Of a DNA stretch of 64,000 bases, positions 13,081-24,262 are shown in pieces. Source of the stretch: Adiantum capillus-veneris (taxonomy: Eukaryota > Streptophyta > Polypodiopsida > Polypodiales > Pteridaceae); contig CM043968.1 of assembly GCA_014529385.2 (NCBI GenBank), positions 4,255,001 through 4,319,000 of the forward strand. The letters run 5' to 3'. Position numbers and translations under genes: made by a program. The notes under the pieces are model-generated. The model was not told the DNA's origin. It worked only from the letters and a program-made list of their open reading frames with translations, and did not search any database. Position 1 is the first letter of the stretch. Each line of letters opens with the position of its first letter.

Positions 13081-15480
13081 TAATTTCTCACTCTTTTGTT
13101 CAGTCCTTATCCCTCTCCCAAGGGCTTGAGTTAGCTTTAGAATCTCTTTTTGTTGCCAGCTCCCTTGTTCTTCGATGTATTAGCAATTTGGATGCTTTGC
13201 AACTTATATATGATTCTACCCCAAATGTTGACAAGAAGTCTTCTATCTTACACTTGTTATCCTTCAATGATTGGGTCAAGATTTTGGCCACCCTTAACAA
13301 AGATCTTGAGGATGGTGTAGCTAAGATCTCGCAATACATTACCCAATTACCTGTATTAGCTCGGCAATATAATCAAGATCTTGCTCATTTCTCTTCTTCG
13401 GAGGCTGAACTTGCCAATTTTCTCAAAAAATTATGTGGGCTTAATCTTGCTTTCATTAATACTCCAGCCACCCCTATTGTCCCATAAATTGGTTGCCTCT
13501 TCTATAGAGACAATGCTACTTTAGAAGCCGTTAAAGAATTCCAAAATAATTTGTGCACTCTCAGTGACTCTAGCCTACTAGAAATGGTTCCAGAAGTCTC
13601 CAAAGTGTTCCGCTTTCTACCTATCAGACAAATCAAAGTGGAAACTTTTGGAGTTGACTATTAGCTTTGGATTCTCCCTAACAAAGATTTTTTAGCACCC
13701 ATTCTTAGTGAAATCTGGGTATACCTTGCCAATCGACTCAATATTCTTAAAGGTGACCAATTTCTGGACAAAGGGGAGCTTATAAAGGCCCCTTTTAACC
13801 TCAATTTTGTTGATCGAGCTAAATGTGCATCTAATGATGGCCTTTATATCCACATAAAAGGCAATATAGAGTTCTCCAAGAGCAATCTAGACTTCTACAT
13901 TGAATCAATCTGGAATATCTATTAACCATACTTAAAATGTGCTTAAAAATTCATGGACCCTAAGGCAGCTTGTGACTCTGGCATTATGTGGTTTGATTAT
14001 GATATATGGTACATTCTCAATCATTTGGAACAACTTTTTCCTAAAAAACCTGTAGACTTCCATTTGTCTCTGATCTGCTCTCGACTAGGTGGGCAAGCTA
14101 GATCCCTTGTTATTGCCCAAATTGCTTTCACTGTTTTCAGAAGCTTGATGCTTGACATCCTCAAGGAACTTAAATCTGATGAACATGACACCTATCTTAC
14201 CACTTATGCCAACTACAAAAGAGTCAAAATTGCCACTAGCCTACTTAAACCTTGTATTGAAGATGATAATTCCCCCTCTCTTAAAAGGCCAAACTCACTG
14301 ACTACCCCAAACAACTCTTTCACGTCTTTTCTTACTCTTGGCACTTCTATTGGCTTCAATAGAGGGAAATCCCATATTTTTACTAGAGGAAAAGGTAGGA
14401 GTGCCCCTATTCAACACCTCCTTGACATGTAACTCATTTTTATGTGCACGTTATTTTTGGCCCTTGTGGAAGAAAGACTATTTCCAATAAAATTTCTATG
14501 ACTAATCGAATTTATGTACATTGTTTATACTTCAATGAACTCCTTGACTGGTTTCCTCCAAATTCTATCTTTTGTGAATGTTTTGATTTACTTTTTGGTA
14601 ACCATAATTGTTTGAAATATGTCATGATAGGTTGAACTTATCTCATCAGCCTATTTAAAATCTTACTTATAACATATACTTTTTACAAGTTAGTACTATT
14701 CCATATTGTTCTTGTGCAGGATATGAGCTATTTTTTAAAGACTTTGGTGAATTAGGTAAGCATGTGTGCACGCGCGATCTTAAGATTATTAATAATCTTG
14801 CGGTTTGAAGGATCATCTTTAAGAGTTTGAATCACATTTTGATGTTACCAAAAAATCCCTATCGTGCCCTTACAACTTTACTTAGTTGTTTGACTGAATT
14901 AGTCAATGCTCTGTAACTGGAGATGACAGTCCTACCAATCTGGTTAAAAAGTGTTTTTTATTAAAAAAATCTCTCTTACCACATGATTGGATATCTAGTA
15001 CAGGCTCTTAGTTTACTCCCAATATTAGCATAAATTTTTAGACACTTTCACAAAAATGGTTTATTATTGGTCTTGGTAAGGCTGCCAATAACCCTACTTT
15101 TATCTGCAAAAATCTTGCATAGAATGCTGCTCACTTATGTCTTACCAGGGATGAGTTTACTCTACTCAACTTATCTCCTAAAGAGGTCACCTCTTTCATC
15201 ACTGATCACTTTGATAACTTTAGTTACTCATTACATGAAAGCAAACTACCTGTGCTATTTCCAACGTATAAACTCCACAAACATAGATTTAGATGGATTT
15301 CAGATGCTTCTAATGGTATCTTCACAAGTGTGACTAAAGACATTACTATGTGTCTTGATCTCGTGCTAACTGAGTTCGAACTGGTCTGTGCCAGAAAACA
15401 AAAAACGTGTTTTGGTTTTCTCAAAGTCCACTACAATCCATACTGGCTCGTAAAAATCCATACTGGCTCATAGACATGGC
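13081..15480 (+). pseudogene. Orphan RT family, N-terminus through motif 2, copy C
   Basis: The longest continuous copy of the family's N-terminal part. Readable segments include 13017-13487 (MWRGAP start through LSFNDWVKILATLNKD and AELANFLKKLCGL), 13953-14432 (FDYDIWYILNHLEQLF, VDFHLSLICSRLGGQARSLV, and a Ser/Arg linker to APIQHLLDM) and 15252-15473 (LFPTYKLHKHRFRWISDAS, then LDLVLTEFEL and VHYNPYWLV). Stops and shifts lie between. It stops before motif A and is fused to an LRR fragment at about 15478. Roughly 780 codons are represented. Confidence 0.6.
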
Positions 15481-15665
15481 TCTAGGATTTGTGTGCCCTC
15501 TCTTGCATCCATGATCTGGGTTGTCACCTCTTCAGCGATATCCTGCCAGAGATCGAGAAAATCACCGCGCTCGCCTACCTTGACCTCTACTTTTTCGATT
15601 GCTTTTTGCCGTCATTTAGTCGCCTTCACCACTGCTACAATTCCCGTGCTTGACAAGCTGCCACT
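15478..15665 (+). pseudogene. LRR-gene fragment, copy 4 (short)
   Basis: The LRR segment is fused to RT copy C at the same joint as at 7195 and 27680. It is cut at about 15665, where the sequence enters a different, more diverged RT-family copy (D). Confidence 0.55.
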
Positions 15666-16985
15666 ATTGAGGACTGTAGACTCAAAATTCTGAAAGGAGG
15701 CCAATTCTTAGACAAAGAAGAGCTCATAAAAGCCCCCTTCAACCTCAACCTAATAGACCGCTCCAAGTGCTCATCTAATATAGGTCTATACATACGGACA
15801 AAAGGGAACATGGAGTTTGCTGAAAGTAATCCTAATTTCTACACTGAATCCATTTGGAATGTCGTTTGACCTTATATTAAATGTGCTTGTAAATTTCTAG
15901 ATCTCAAAGTCCCATGTGAATCCATCATTATGTGGTTTAACCATGCTATCTGGTTTATCCTCAATCATTTGGACCAGCTCTTTCCTGAAAAACCGGTGGA
16001 CTTTCATTTGTCTCTCATCTACTCTTGGCTTGGTGGCCCGACCAAACAATTGGTTATTGCTCAAATTGCTTTCAACATTTTTCGTGGGCTTATGCTTGAT
16101 ATCCTCAAAGAATTGAAAGATGATGAACCTGGGACCTATCTAACTATCTATGCAAATTACAAGGGTGTTAAGATTATCACCAATCTTCTTAAACCTTGTA
16201 TTGATGATGATGATTCCCCCTCACTGAAAAGACCAAACTCTCTTGCCACTCCCAATTCTTTCACTTCATTCCTAACTCCCAGCTCCTCCTCTAATTTTAC
16301 TAGAGGAAAATCTCGTAGCTTCACTAGGTGAAGAGGAAGGAATATCCCCATCAGGCACCTTCTTGACGTATGATCACTTATGATTGTGTAGGTTGTTGTT
16401 GGCCCTTGTGGAAGGTTATCCCTCACAAAAAAGGCATATGACAAAAAGTTTATCTACGAACATTGTCTTTTTCAAAATGTACTTCTGGATTTGGGTACAC
16501 CCTAAAACACTTTTTTGTGAATGTTTGACTTATTATCTGGGAAACCATGAGATACTTGATAATGTTCTTATTGGTTGGAGGTATCAACAGCCTATTAAGA
16601 ATGTGGTCTATAGTAATGATTTCTTAAAGCACAACACTGTGCCTGTTTGTGATTGTGACAAATTTATCTTGTACTGCAAAGATTTTGACAATCATGGCTT
16701 ACGTGTCTGCTTTTTGTAATCTGGATCTCGTTGAAAATACCACAATCAAAAAAATCCTTGCTAAAGGACTTAATCACATACCCAATTTTCCAAAAACCCA
16801 TATCTTGCTCTAACAGCTTTATTTAGCTGTTTAATTGACCTTGTCATCAATACTCTCCGACTAGAGAAGATAGTCCTAGTGGACTTAATAAAATTGGTGA
16901 AAAAAATTCCTTTCAAAAGATCTCACACATACCTTTCCAATGGCTATCTACTAACCGCTCTTGGATCACACCACAGCTAGCTGAG
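15666..16985 (+). pseudogene. Orphan RT family, copy D, 5' part (interrupted by the copia element)
   Basis: This is an older, more diverged subfamily member. It reads GGQFLDKEELIKAPFNLNL, FILNHLDQLFPEKPVDFHLS, a Ser-rich linker with FTRGKSRSFTR, and a Cys-rich block (CECLTYYLGNHEILDNVLIG, VCDCDKF). It is cut at 16985 by the copia insertion and resumes at 24263, so 15666-16985 plus 24263-25480 is one gene remnant. Several stops and shifts are present. Confidence 0.6.
16981..16985. other. Target-site duplication, left copy (CTGAG)
   Basis: CTGAG directly precedes the 5' LTR and is repeated at 24258-24262 right after the 3' LTR. Five bases is the usual duplication for Ty1/copia integrase. Confidence 0.95.
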
Positions 16986-17196
16986 TGTTGGGGTGTAGGC
17001 CAGGTGGCCGTGGGAAACCACCCTTGTACACTTGATTTCACCTAATCAATATAGGGAGAAAAAGAGGAAGAGTTGACTCTTCTCTTTCTTCTCCACTAAC
17101 CCACACAGTGGCTGCCTGTGCATCTCCCCCCTTCCCCATTTCTCTTCTTCCCCTCTCTAGCATACACACTCCGTACACGCATACGCGCACTCATCA
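16986..17196 (+). mobile_element. Copia 5' LTR, 211 bp
   Basis: It starts TGTTGGGG and ends TCATCA, the usual TG...CA ends. Compared by eye with the 3' LTR it differs at two positions, both transitions near the right end. The very short LTR resembles small copia lineages. Such high identity indicates a recent insertion. Confidence 0.95.
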
Positions 17197-17198
17197 AT

Positions 17199-17210
17199 TG
17201 GTATCAGAGC
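17199..17210 (+). promoter_or_regulatory. Primer-binding site for initiator-Met tRNA
   Basis: TGGTATCAGAGC begins three bases after the LTR. It is the standard plant copia PBS, complementary to the 3' end of initiator methionine tRNA, and primes minus-strand cDNA synthesis. Confidence 0.93.
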
Positions 17211-17685
17211 TATAGAAGCTTGAGCGGATCGGAGCTTGCAAATCAGCCATGGAAGCTTGATCGAATGGATTAGGAGGAGTCGCGGAGCTCGGAGCCTTCG
17301 GCATGGAGACGGCCGCTTGCACACACTCATGGAGCTCATGATTGGGGGAATCATTGCACAATTGAAGCAATTGGAATCATGCTGTGTACAGGTTTAATGG
17401 AAGCTTAGTCTTGGAGTCAATTGAGTGGTGTGTGTAAGCACATACACACAATTGAGTGGTGTGTGTAAGCACATACACACAGACACACATAAGCAATTGA
17501 ACGAGGAGATCACAGAGCGAGCAGTCCATTGAACCAAGGCAGAGGGAATCGGGTACCGAGTTGCAAGGCAAAGAGCAAAGGCATGAGAGGGTCGTGAGCA
17601 GGTCGGGCTGGTTCGACATTGAGCATTTCGGGGGCATAAGGAAATAAAGCAGGGCAGCACCGAGTTGCTTGACATCCTCGAAAAG

Positions 17686-17738
<53 letters not shown>

Positions 17739-18301
17739 GTGTGTGAGTACCAAAATCAAGCAACGCTACTGGCATCGAGCACATTCGGGGTGCTGCAGCG
17801 GGCAATCGAGCAAACAATTTGAGCAGGAAATCGGCACTCACTGCAGTAGGGCAATTTTACTTGCAAATTTCAAAATTATCTCGAGCAGAAGGAGCTTAAA
17901 GCAGCTTGAAATTAAGCAAAGCAAGGAAGTGCTCTCAAAGTTGAAAGCCTGTAACAAAGCAAGTCGACGAGCAGCTTTTGGAAGAGTGTCTGAATGTGTG
18001 TGCATACACACGCACACACACACACACACAAACATTCGCTAGTGAGAAGGGTTTTGAAACTCTGTGCAGCAAATCGGGCAGAATCGATCACAGGCTTGGG
18101 GGATTTGCATCCGGTGGGCAACACTAGTCAACAAACCGGGCAGCACGGGCTGTGATCAAGTTGTAGCAGCAATTGAAGCCGAGCTAAACACACACGCTCA
18201 GTGCATTCAGGCAGCGCTGGTAGAGTGCAGCGAGCAGAGGGGAGAATTCGGGCAGTACCGGGCAATGAGCCGAGCTCGGAGAGCTTGTGATGGTAGTGGT
18301 A

Positions 18302-18351
<50 letters not shown>

Positions 18352-18753
18352 ACCCCCTGTAGCTCGTCAGATTTGACTGAGGAATCGGTTTTGGCAAAGC
18401 TAGACAGTGAGACAGTGAATTTGAAATTAATTTTTTATTCACAACTCACACACATTGTTTGTGTGCAAGGGGCTATTCCCGCCCAAGGCCCTCGACACCC
18501 CGATCATTTCCCGACTACAGCCTTGACCCGGCTTGGACCTAGGATTCAGCAGAGCTACGAGGCTCGAAAGAATCAAAAGAGAGAGAGAGAGAGAGAGAGA
18601 GAGCTTGACACCGTGCTTACGAGCGAGCACAAGCAATCGAGTCCAACAAGTTGAGAGCAATCTTCACAAACCAAGCAAGATCTGCGATCGATACCAATCC
18701 GACTCGGTATTCACCGCTCGAGCATTGGCGTTTTACGGCTACTCGGCTAGCCA

Positions 18754-18774
18754 CTTCCGCCCGGCGGGCGGAAG
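18754..18774 (+). ncRNA. Leader hairpin 1
   Basis: Eight-pair stem CTTCCGCC/GGCGGAAG with a five-base GC-rich loop (CGGCG). It sits in a segment that is duplicated about 260 bp downstream. Confidence 0.5.
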
Positions 18775-19014
18775 GCGACAGCGACATCGACACCGCTCAT
18801 GCGCATCGGCTCGACACTGCTCATTACAGTGGATCTCCGACATCCGACCCAGACACCGGGCGTTTTCCCAGGACGGGCGCGTTCCCGCGATCGACGACCG
18901 TGCTTGCGACATGCGCGGGTGAGGTACCTCTATCATAGAGGAGTGACACGCGGCATCAGCACCGAGCGCACCGATCGCGCAATACGACACCTTTGGCGGC
19001 TATTCGACTAGCAT

Positions 19015-19036
19015 ATTTCTGCCCAGCGGCAGAAAT
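19015..19036 (+). ncRNA. Leader hairpin 2
   Basis: Nine-pair stem ATTTCTGCC/GGCAGAAAT with loop CAGC. It aligns with hairpin 1, and flanks share GGCTA(C/T)TCG(G/A)CTAGC upstream and a CGACA(T/C)(C/T)GACAC-like end downstream. Two stem pairs change from C-G to T-A with both partners altered. Confidence 0.5.
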
Positions 19037-19876
19037 CGGCACATAGCGACACTGACACGCAGGTTACAGGTTACAGGGGGGGTTTTTCAGCCCATTCACT
19101 CACAGATTCTCCAGGTTACCAGACACAGCGCTTTCATAGGCGATTTGGCAGTCATTTCGAAAGCAGATTCTATGTGGACACATGCATTGTGACAGATGCA
19201 TTTTGTTGTGAGCACACATAGTGCTACTGAGCTCTTTTGAGAGCAGATATCCCCGCAGGGATCACTTTCACTGCATGCAACAGTTCTTGGCGCCTGTTTG
19301 AGCGCGGTTTTACTCATGTACGTTGAGTTGCGGACACTGCCCACTGTACTACGTGTGGAGCCATTTTTGGCTATTTTGGCAGTTTTTCCCGGTCGTTTCT
19401 GAGACTCGGACTGGAAGAGCCCTTTCTGAGACTGTGGCTAGTCCATTTGTGTCTGCATTAGCCTTTTGGAGGGTCGATAGCGTGAGGTTTTCTTTGAGCT
19501 GGGGTGTGCTCGAATGTTGAGACACTTTCCGTGATACAGGTAGCTGAGTTCCCCTTTACGGTACCCTCGCCATAGGATATGTATCTGGACAGTAATTTAT
19601 GCTTTTGACGTCGAGTTGGCACTCACATAGCAATTGTTTTGTGCAGCAGATGCCCAGTTAGCTGGGTTGGCACATTTATATGCATTTTGAGTTGAGTTTT
19701 GACTCCTCATACAAAGGAGACTCTGCCGGATTTACTTCCCGCGAGTCGTGACTTCCATTGTTGGAACTTTTGAGTCTATTTCGGTTGAGATTTTACTCCC
19801 GCTACAAAGGTTACTCTGTCCAAATTTCTACAGCTTCTCGCCATAGTTTGGCACCTCTCAAACCCTCTTATCAGCG

Positions 19877-22800
19877 ATGGCTTCTTCTTCAGAAAAGGAG
19901 GAGTATTTCATTCGAAAGTTTGATGGCAGCAACTTCACCATGTGGAAAGAGCGCATGAAACATGTTTTGATAAACAAAGGCCCCTCAGAACCGTTGAAAG
20001 AGCGCGTAGAGGATGATGATTATACTCAAGCTCAATGGGAGCTTTTGGATGCAAAAGCCATGGCTACGATACGTCTACATCTAGCCGAGTTAGTCTTCTT
20101 CACTATCATCGGGAAGAAAACAACCAAGGAACTTTGGGATAGTTTATGTTCAACATGGGAGAGCAAAAGTGCATCCAACAAAGTTTTTCTCATGAAAAAG
20201 CTTATGAAGCTCAACATGAAAGAAGGTAGCACAGTTTCCAGTCATTTAAATGAGTTCAACTCCTTGTTCAGTCAGCTGACATCTCAGGGCTTTAAGGAGT
20301 TTGACGATGAACTCAAATCTATCTTCTCGTTATGCTCTCTACCCAGTTCATGGGATATCTTTTGCACAGCCATTAGCAATTCAGCTCCGAATGGCAAGTT
20401 AGAATTCAATGCTGTCACAGATGCGTTGCTCACTGAAGAGATTCGTCGTAAATCTCTCGATAATGCTAGTCATGGAGATGCATATATGGCCGGCAGTTCA
20501 ACAAAGCCAAGAGGCCGTGATAGGAACAAATACAAAAGCAAAAGTAGAGAGCGGAATCCTCGTAGTCCTAGCAGACACAGGAACCAAAGTAGAGACCGCA
20601 ATGCCAAAAATGTCAAGTGTTACTATTGCCACAAGAAGGGTCATTACAAAAAGGATTGTCGCAGTTTCCTAAGAGATCAAAAAAACATGCAAAAGGATAA
20701 TTCTGGCAAAGGCAAAAGTACAATAAAGATTGAGGAGCTCAATATTGTTGAGTCTCCCATGCCTACCACTGCAGTAGAGGATGCTCCTCCTCCAATGATG
20801 CTCATTATGCCCACAGAGATTCATGCCGAGGTGACAACAGATGCCTCAGATGTTCTCATTTTCACTTCAGATCTCACTCCAGATGCTTTGGTTGCACAGG
20901 ATGAGGGTTACGCACAAAATTGGATCCTTGATTCTGGTGCAAGTTTTCATGTCACACCGCATAGAGAGTGGTTTTCCTCTTATGCATCCATGCATGGAAT
21001 AGTCAAGCTTGGTGATTCCTATGAGATTGACATTATTGGCATTGGTGATGTGAAACTTCAGATGCATAATGGCACTACTTTTGTGCTGCAGAATGTTAGA
21101 CATGTGCCCAAGCTTACGAAAATCTTGCTTTCTATAGGGCAATTGGATGATCTTGGCTACACTACAGTTTTTGGTAATCGTTCTTGGATGATCCGCAAGA
21201 ACAACCTTATCATGATGAAAGGCAATAAAAATAGATCCCTGTACTCTTTGTTTGTTTCGAGTGTCGACGAACACTCTATCTATGTTGCCGAGCTGCCGTC
21301 TCCTGAGTTGTGGCATAGCCGGCTAGGGCATATTAGCCAAAAGGGAATGAAAACACTTCAGCGTTTTGGCTACTTACCTGTGTTAGATTACACGGACTTT
21401 CCAATGTGTGAGCATTGTCTATATGGAAAAGAGACTAGATTGACATCTTCGCCATTGAATAAGAAACTAGGCGAACCTCTAAACTTGGTGCACAGTGATT
21501 TGTGTGGTCCAATGCCACATAAAACTCTAGGGGGGGCAAACTACTTTCTCACGTTCATAGATGATTCTACCAGAAAGGTGTGGGTCTATCTCCTTAAGCG
21601 TAAGGAAGAAGTCTTTTCGACATTCCAAAAATTCCTCGCCATGGTTGAGAACCAATCAAGAACAAAGCTGAAAGCTTTTCGCACGGACAATGGTGGAGAA
21701 TACGTCTCCACAGAGTTCAAGGATTTTTGCAATAGAAAAGGCATTCAGCGGCATTTTACTGCTCCATACACACCTGCACAAAATGGGATAGCTGAAAGAA
21801 TGAATCGTACGATTCAAGAACGAGTTGTCTCTATGATGTCTATGGCGAAACTTACTCCAGAGTTTTGGGGGGAAGCTGTTCTGACAGCAGTGCACATCAT
21901 CAACAGGTCACCTAGTTCTCCTTTGAATTTCAAAATTCTAGAGGAATTATGGACTGGCAAAAGGCCAAGCTATGAGCATTTACGTGTATTTGGATGTGAG
22001 GCATATGCACATGTGCCCAAAGAACTTCGTCGGAAGTTAGATCCCAGATCACACAAATGCATCTTTATTGGCTATGGTGCAAACGGAGAGATGGAATATC
22101 GTCTCTGGCACCCAGAATCAAATAAAGTCATTCGTAGCTCACATGTGATTTTCAATGAATCAAAAATTCACAAGAAGCCCATCAAAGATGTTGAGTACAG
22201 ACGTGTTCGTTTTGAGGATGTAGCCTCCGAACCAACTCAGTTCAGTAGTGTTGCACCCACTCCTCGAGTGCAAGATACTACTATTGCTCCGGAGAGAGCG
22301 GAGTCCAGCAGTTAGGCACTGAGACGCTCTGAGAGAGTATCACGTGCGCCCGAGCGGTTTGAGCCGGGTATACACCACATTTTGGTCACTGACAGTGGAG
22401 AGCCAACCTGCTACAAAGAAGCTATACAAATGGAGGATAGCATTAAGTGGGAGCAGGCTATGCAATCAGAATACAATTAGATTGTGGCTAATGAGACATG
22501 GGATTTGGTTGAATTACCAAAAGGCAAAAACGCTTTACCTTGCAAGTGGGTATACAAGAAGAAATATACAGCGGAAGATCCCGAGCCTAGATACAAGGCT
22601 CGTCTAGTTGCCAAGGGATTCAAGCAGCAAAAAGGTGTGGATTTTGATGAGATTGTCTCTCTAGTAGTCAAGATGACTACACTTCGTACCGTGCTTGGCT
22701 TGGTTGCTATCCAGGACATGGAACTTGTCCAAATGGATGTGAACACAGCATTTCTTCACGGGGATCTAGATGAAGATGTCTACATGAAACAACCAGAGGG

Positions 22801-23963
22801 ATTCGTATGTGAAACCCAAAAAACCAACGAGGATAGACTTGGTTTGTAGACTTAAAAAGGCACTCTATGGCCTCAAGCAAGGTTCAAGGCAGTGGTATCA
22901 AAAATTCGACAAATTCATGCAATCTCAGGGTTACATAAGAAGTCAAGAGGATCACTGCTTATACACAAAAAGATTGAACGATGATTCTTTAATCATCTTG
23001 ATCTTGTATGTAGATGATATGCTTATCACAGGCAAATCAATTGATGAAATCAATCATTTGAAAAAGATGCTAAGCACTTAGTTTTCCATGAAGGATTTGG
23101 GAGATGCCAATCACTTTCTTGGTATGCACATCAAGAGAGACAGGCAGGGTGGAATTCTTGAATTATCTCAAGAAAAGTACATTCACAAAGTCTTGCAACG
23201 TTTTAGTATGCAGGGGGGGAAGTCATTGAGTACCCCAATGCAAGCATACTCCAAACTTAGCAAGGAAGACTCTCCCAAGACAGTGGCTAAGAAAGAGGAA
23301 ATGGCGAAAGTACCATATTCTTCAGCAGTTGGCAGTTTGATGTACGCTATGGTAGCCACAAGACCAGACATTGCACATGCAGTGGGAGTGGTTAGTAGGT
23401 ACATGGCAAACCCTGGCAAGAGGCATTGGGAAGCAGTAAAGAAAATCCTCAGATATTTGAAAGGTACAGCTAGCAAGTGTTTACGCTTCGAAAACAGTGC
23501 TGCATCTATTGTAGGTTACACGGATGCGGATTATGCGGGTTGCGTGGATCGTAGAAGATCCACATCTGGCTATGTGTTCATGTTTGCTGGAGCAGCTATC
23601 TTTTGGAGATCGTGTCTCCAACATTGCACGTCTTCATCTACCACTAAGGCAGAATATGTTGCTGCGTCTGACACCAGCAAGGAAGCCATATGGTTGGCTC
23701 ATCTAGTGGGAGATTTGGGCATTCACGAGGTTCCAGTACTACATTGTGATAGTCAGAGTGCCATTGCTTTGGCAAAGAATCCAGTGTTTCACTCAAAGTC
23801 GAAACACATAGAGGTCAGATACCATGTCATACGAGATGCATTGGCTGGCAAGCGTATCGAGCTTGTCAAGGTTCACACTGATGACAACCCTGCAGATGCT
23901 CTCACAAAGAGCCTAGCCTCGGAGCGATTTACACATTGTATAGAACTTATGGGTGTAGGATGA
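19877..23963 (+). pseudogene. Ty1/copia gag-pol polyprotein (three TAG stops, one frameshift)
   Basis: The frame starts at ATG 19877 and is open for 812 codons. In order it shows a UBN2-type gag; a CCHC knuckle (CYYCHKKGHYKKDC, about residue 248); protease (WILDSGASFHVT, catalytic Asp about 352); the HxxxH and CxxC integrase zinc motif (LWHSRLGH, CEHCLYGK); the integrase core with DLCGPMP, FRTDNGGEY and NGIAERMNRT; and RT and RNase H in the second half (VQMDVNTAFLHG, YVDDMLITG, DADYAGCVDRRRSTSGY, KSKHIEVRYHVIRD). Protease, integrase, RT, RNase H is the copia order. In-frame TAG occurs at 22313, 22478 and 23079, and a frameshift lies near a run of six A at about 22820. The copy cannot make full-length pol without readthrough and frameshifting. 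Confidence 0.95.
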
Positions 23964-24035
23964 AGCCTCGGCAATGCTTCATCAATTTTGTATAGACTAA
24001 CTATACTAATGCCACTATTGGTCACCATGACCTTC

Positions 24036-24046
24036 AAGTGGGAGGT
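24036..24046 (+). promoter_or_regulatory. Polypurine tract of the copia element
   Basis: AAGTGGGAGGT lies immediately before the 3' LTR, the expected place and composition for the plus-strand primer. Confidence 0.85.
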
Positions 24047-24257
24047 TGTTGGGGTGTAGGCCAGGTGGCCGTGGGAAACCACCCTTGTACACTTGATTTC
24101 ACCTAATCAATATAGGGAGAAAAAGAGGAAGAGTTGACTCTTCTCTTTCTTCTCCACTAACCCACACAGTGGCTGCCTGTGCATCTCCCCCCTTCCCCAT
24201 TTCTCTTCTTCCCCTCTCTAGCATACACACTCCGTACATGCACACGCGCACTCATCA
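24047..24257 (+). mobile_element. Copia 3' LTR, 211 bp
   Basis: Same length as the 5' LTR, differing by two transitions in the last 35 bp. Begins TGTTGGGG, ends TCATCA. Confidence 0.95.
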
Positions 24258-24262
24258 CTGAG
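24258..24262. other. Target-site duplication, right copy (CTGAG)
   Basis: Matches 16981-16985 exactly, showing an undisturbed integration into RT-family copy D. Confidence 0.95.

Larger units (their letters stand above)
17211..19876 (+). other. Long copia 5' leader, 2.67 kb, no convincing gene
   Basis: An unusually long leader between PBS and gag. It contains a duplicated segment of about 30 bp with inner TGTGTGTA/TACACACA arms (17425-17485), CA tracts at about 17687-17736 and 18303-18348, a GA tract near 18580-18602, and two related hairpins (18754-18774 and 19015-19036). Short frames occur but none matches a known family or keeps a consistent pattern. The length suggests an internal promoter, IRES, packaging region or lost ORF; none can be decided from sequence. 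Confidence 0.6.

Noticed and set aside
14640-14660. Minus-strand CTGATGAG near 14646 as a hammerhead
   Set aside because: No GAAA or stem partners follow on the minus strand; it is part of RT copy C.
20867-21316. Minus-strand frame of 149 codons over copia pol
   Set aside because: Shadow of the copia protease/integrase frame on the opposite strand.
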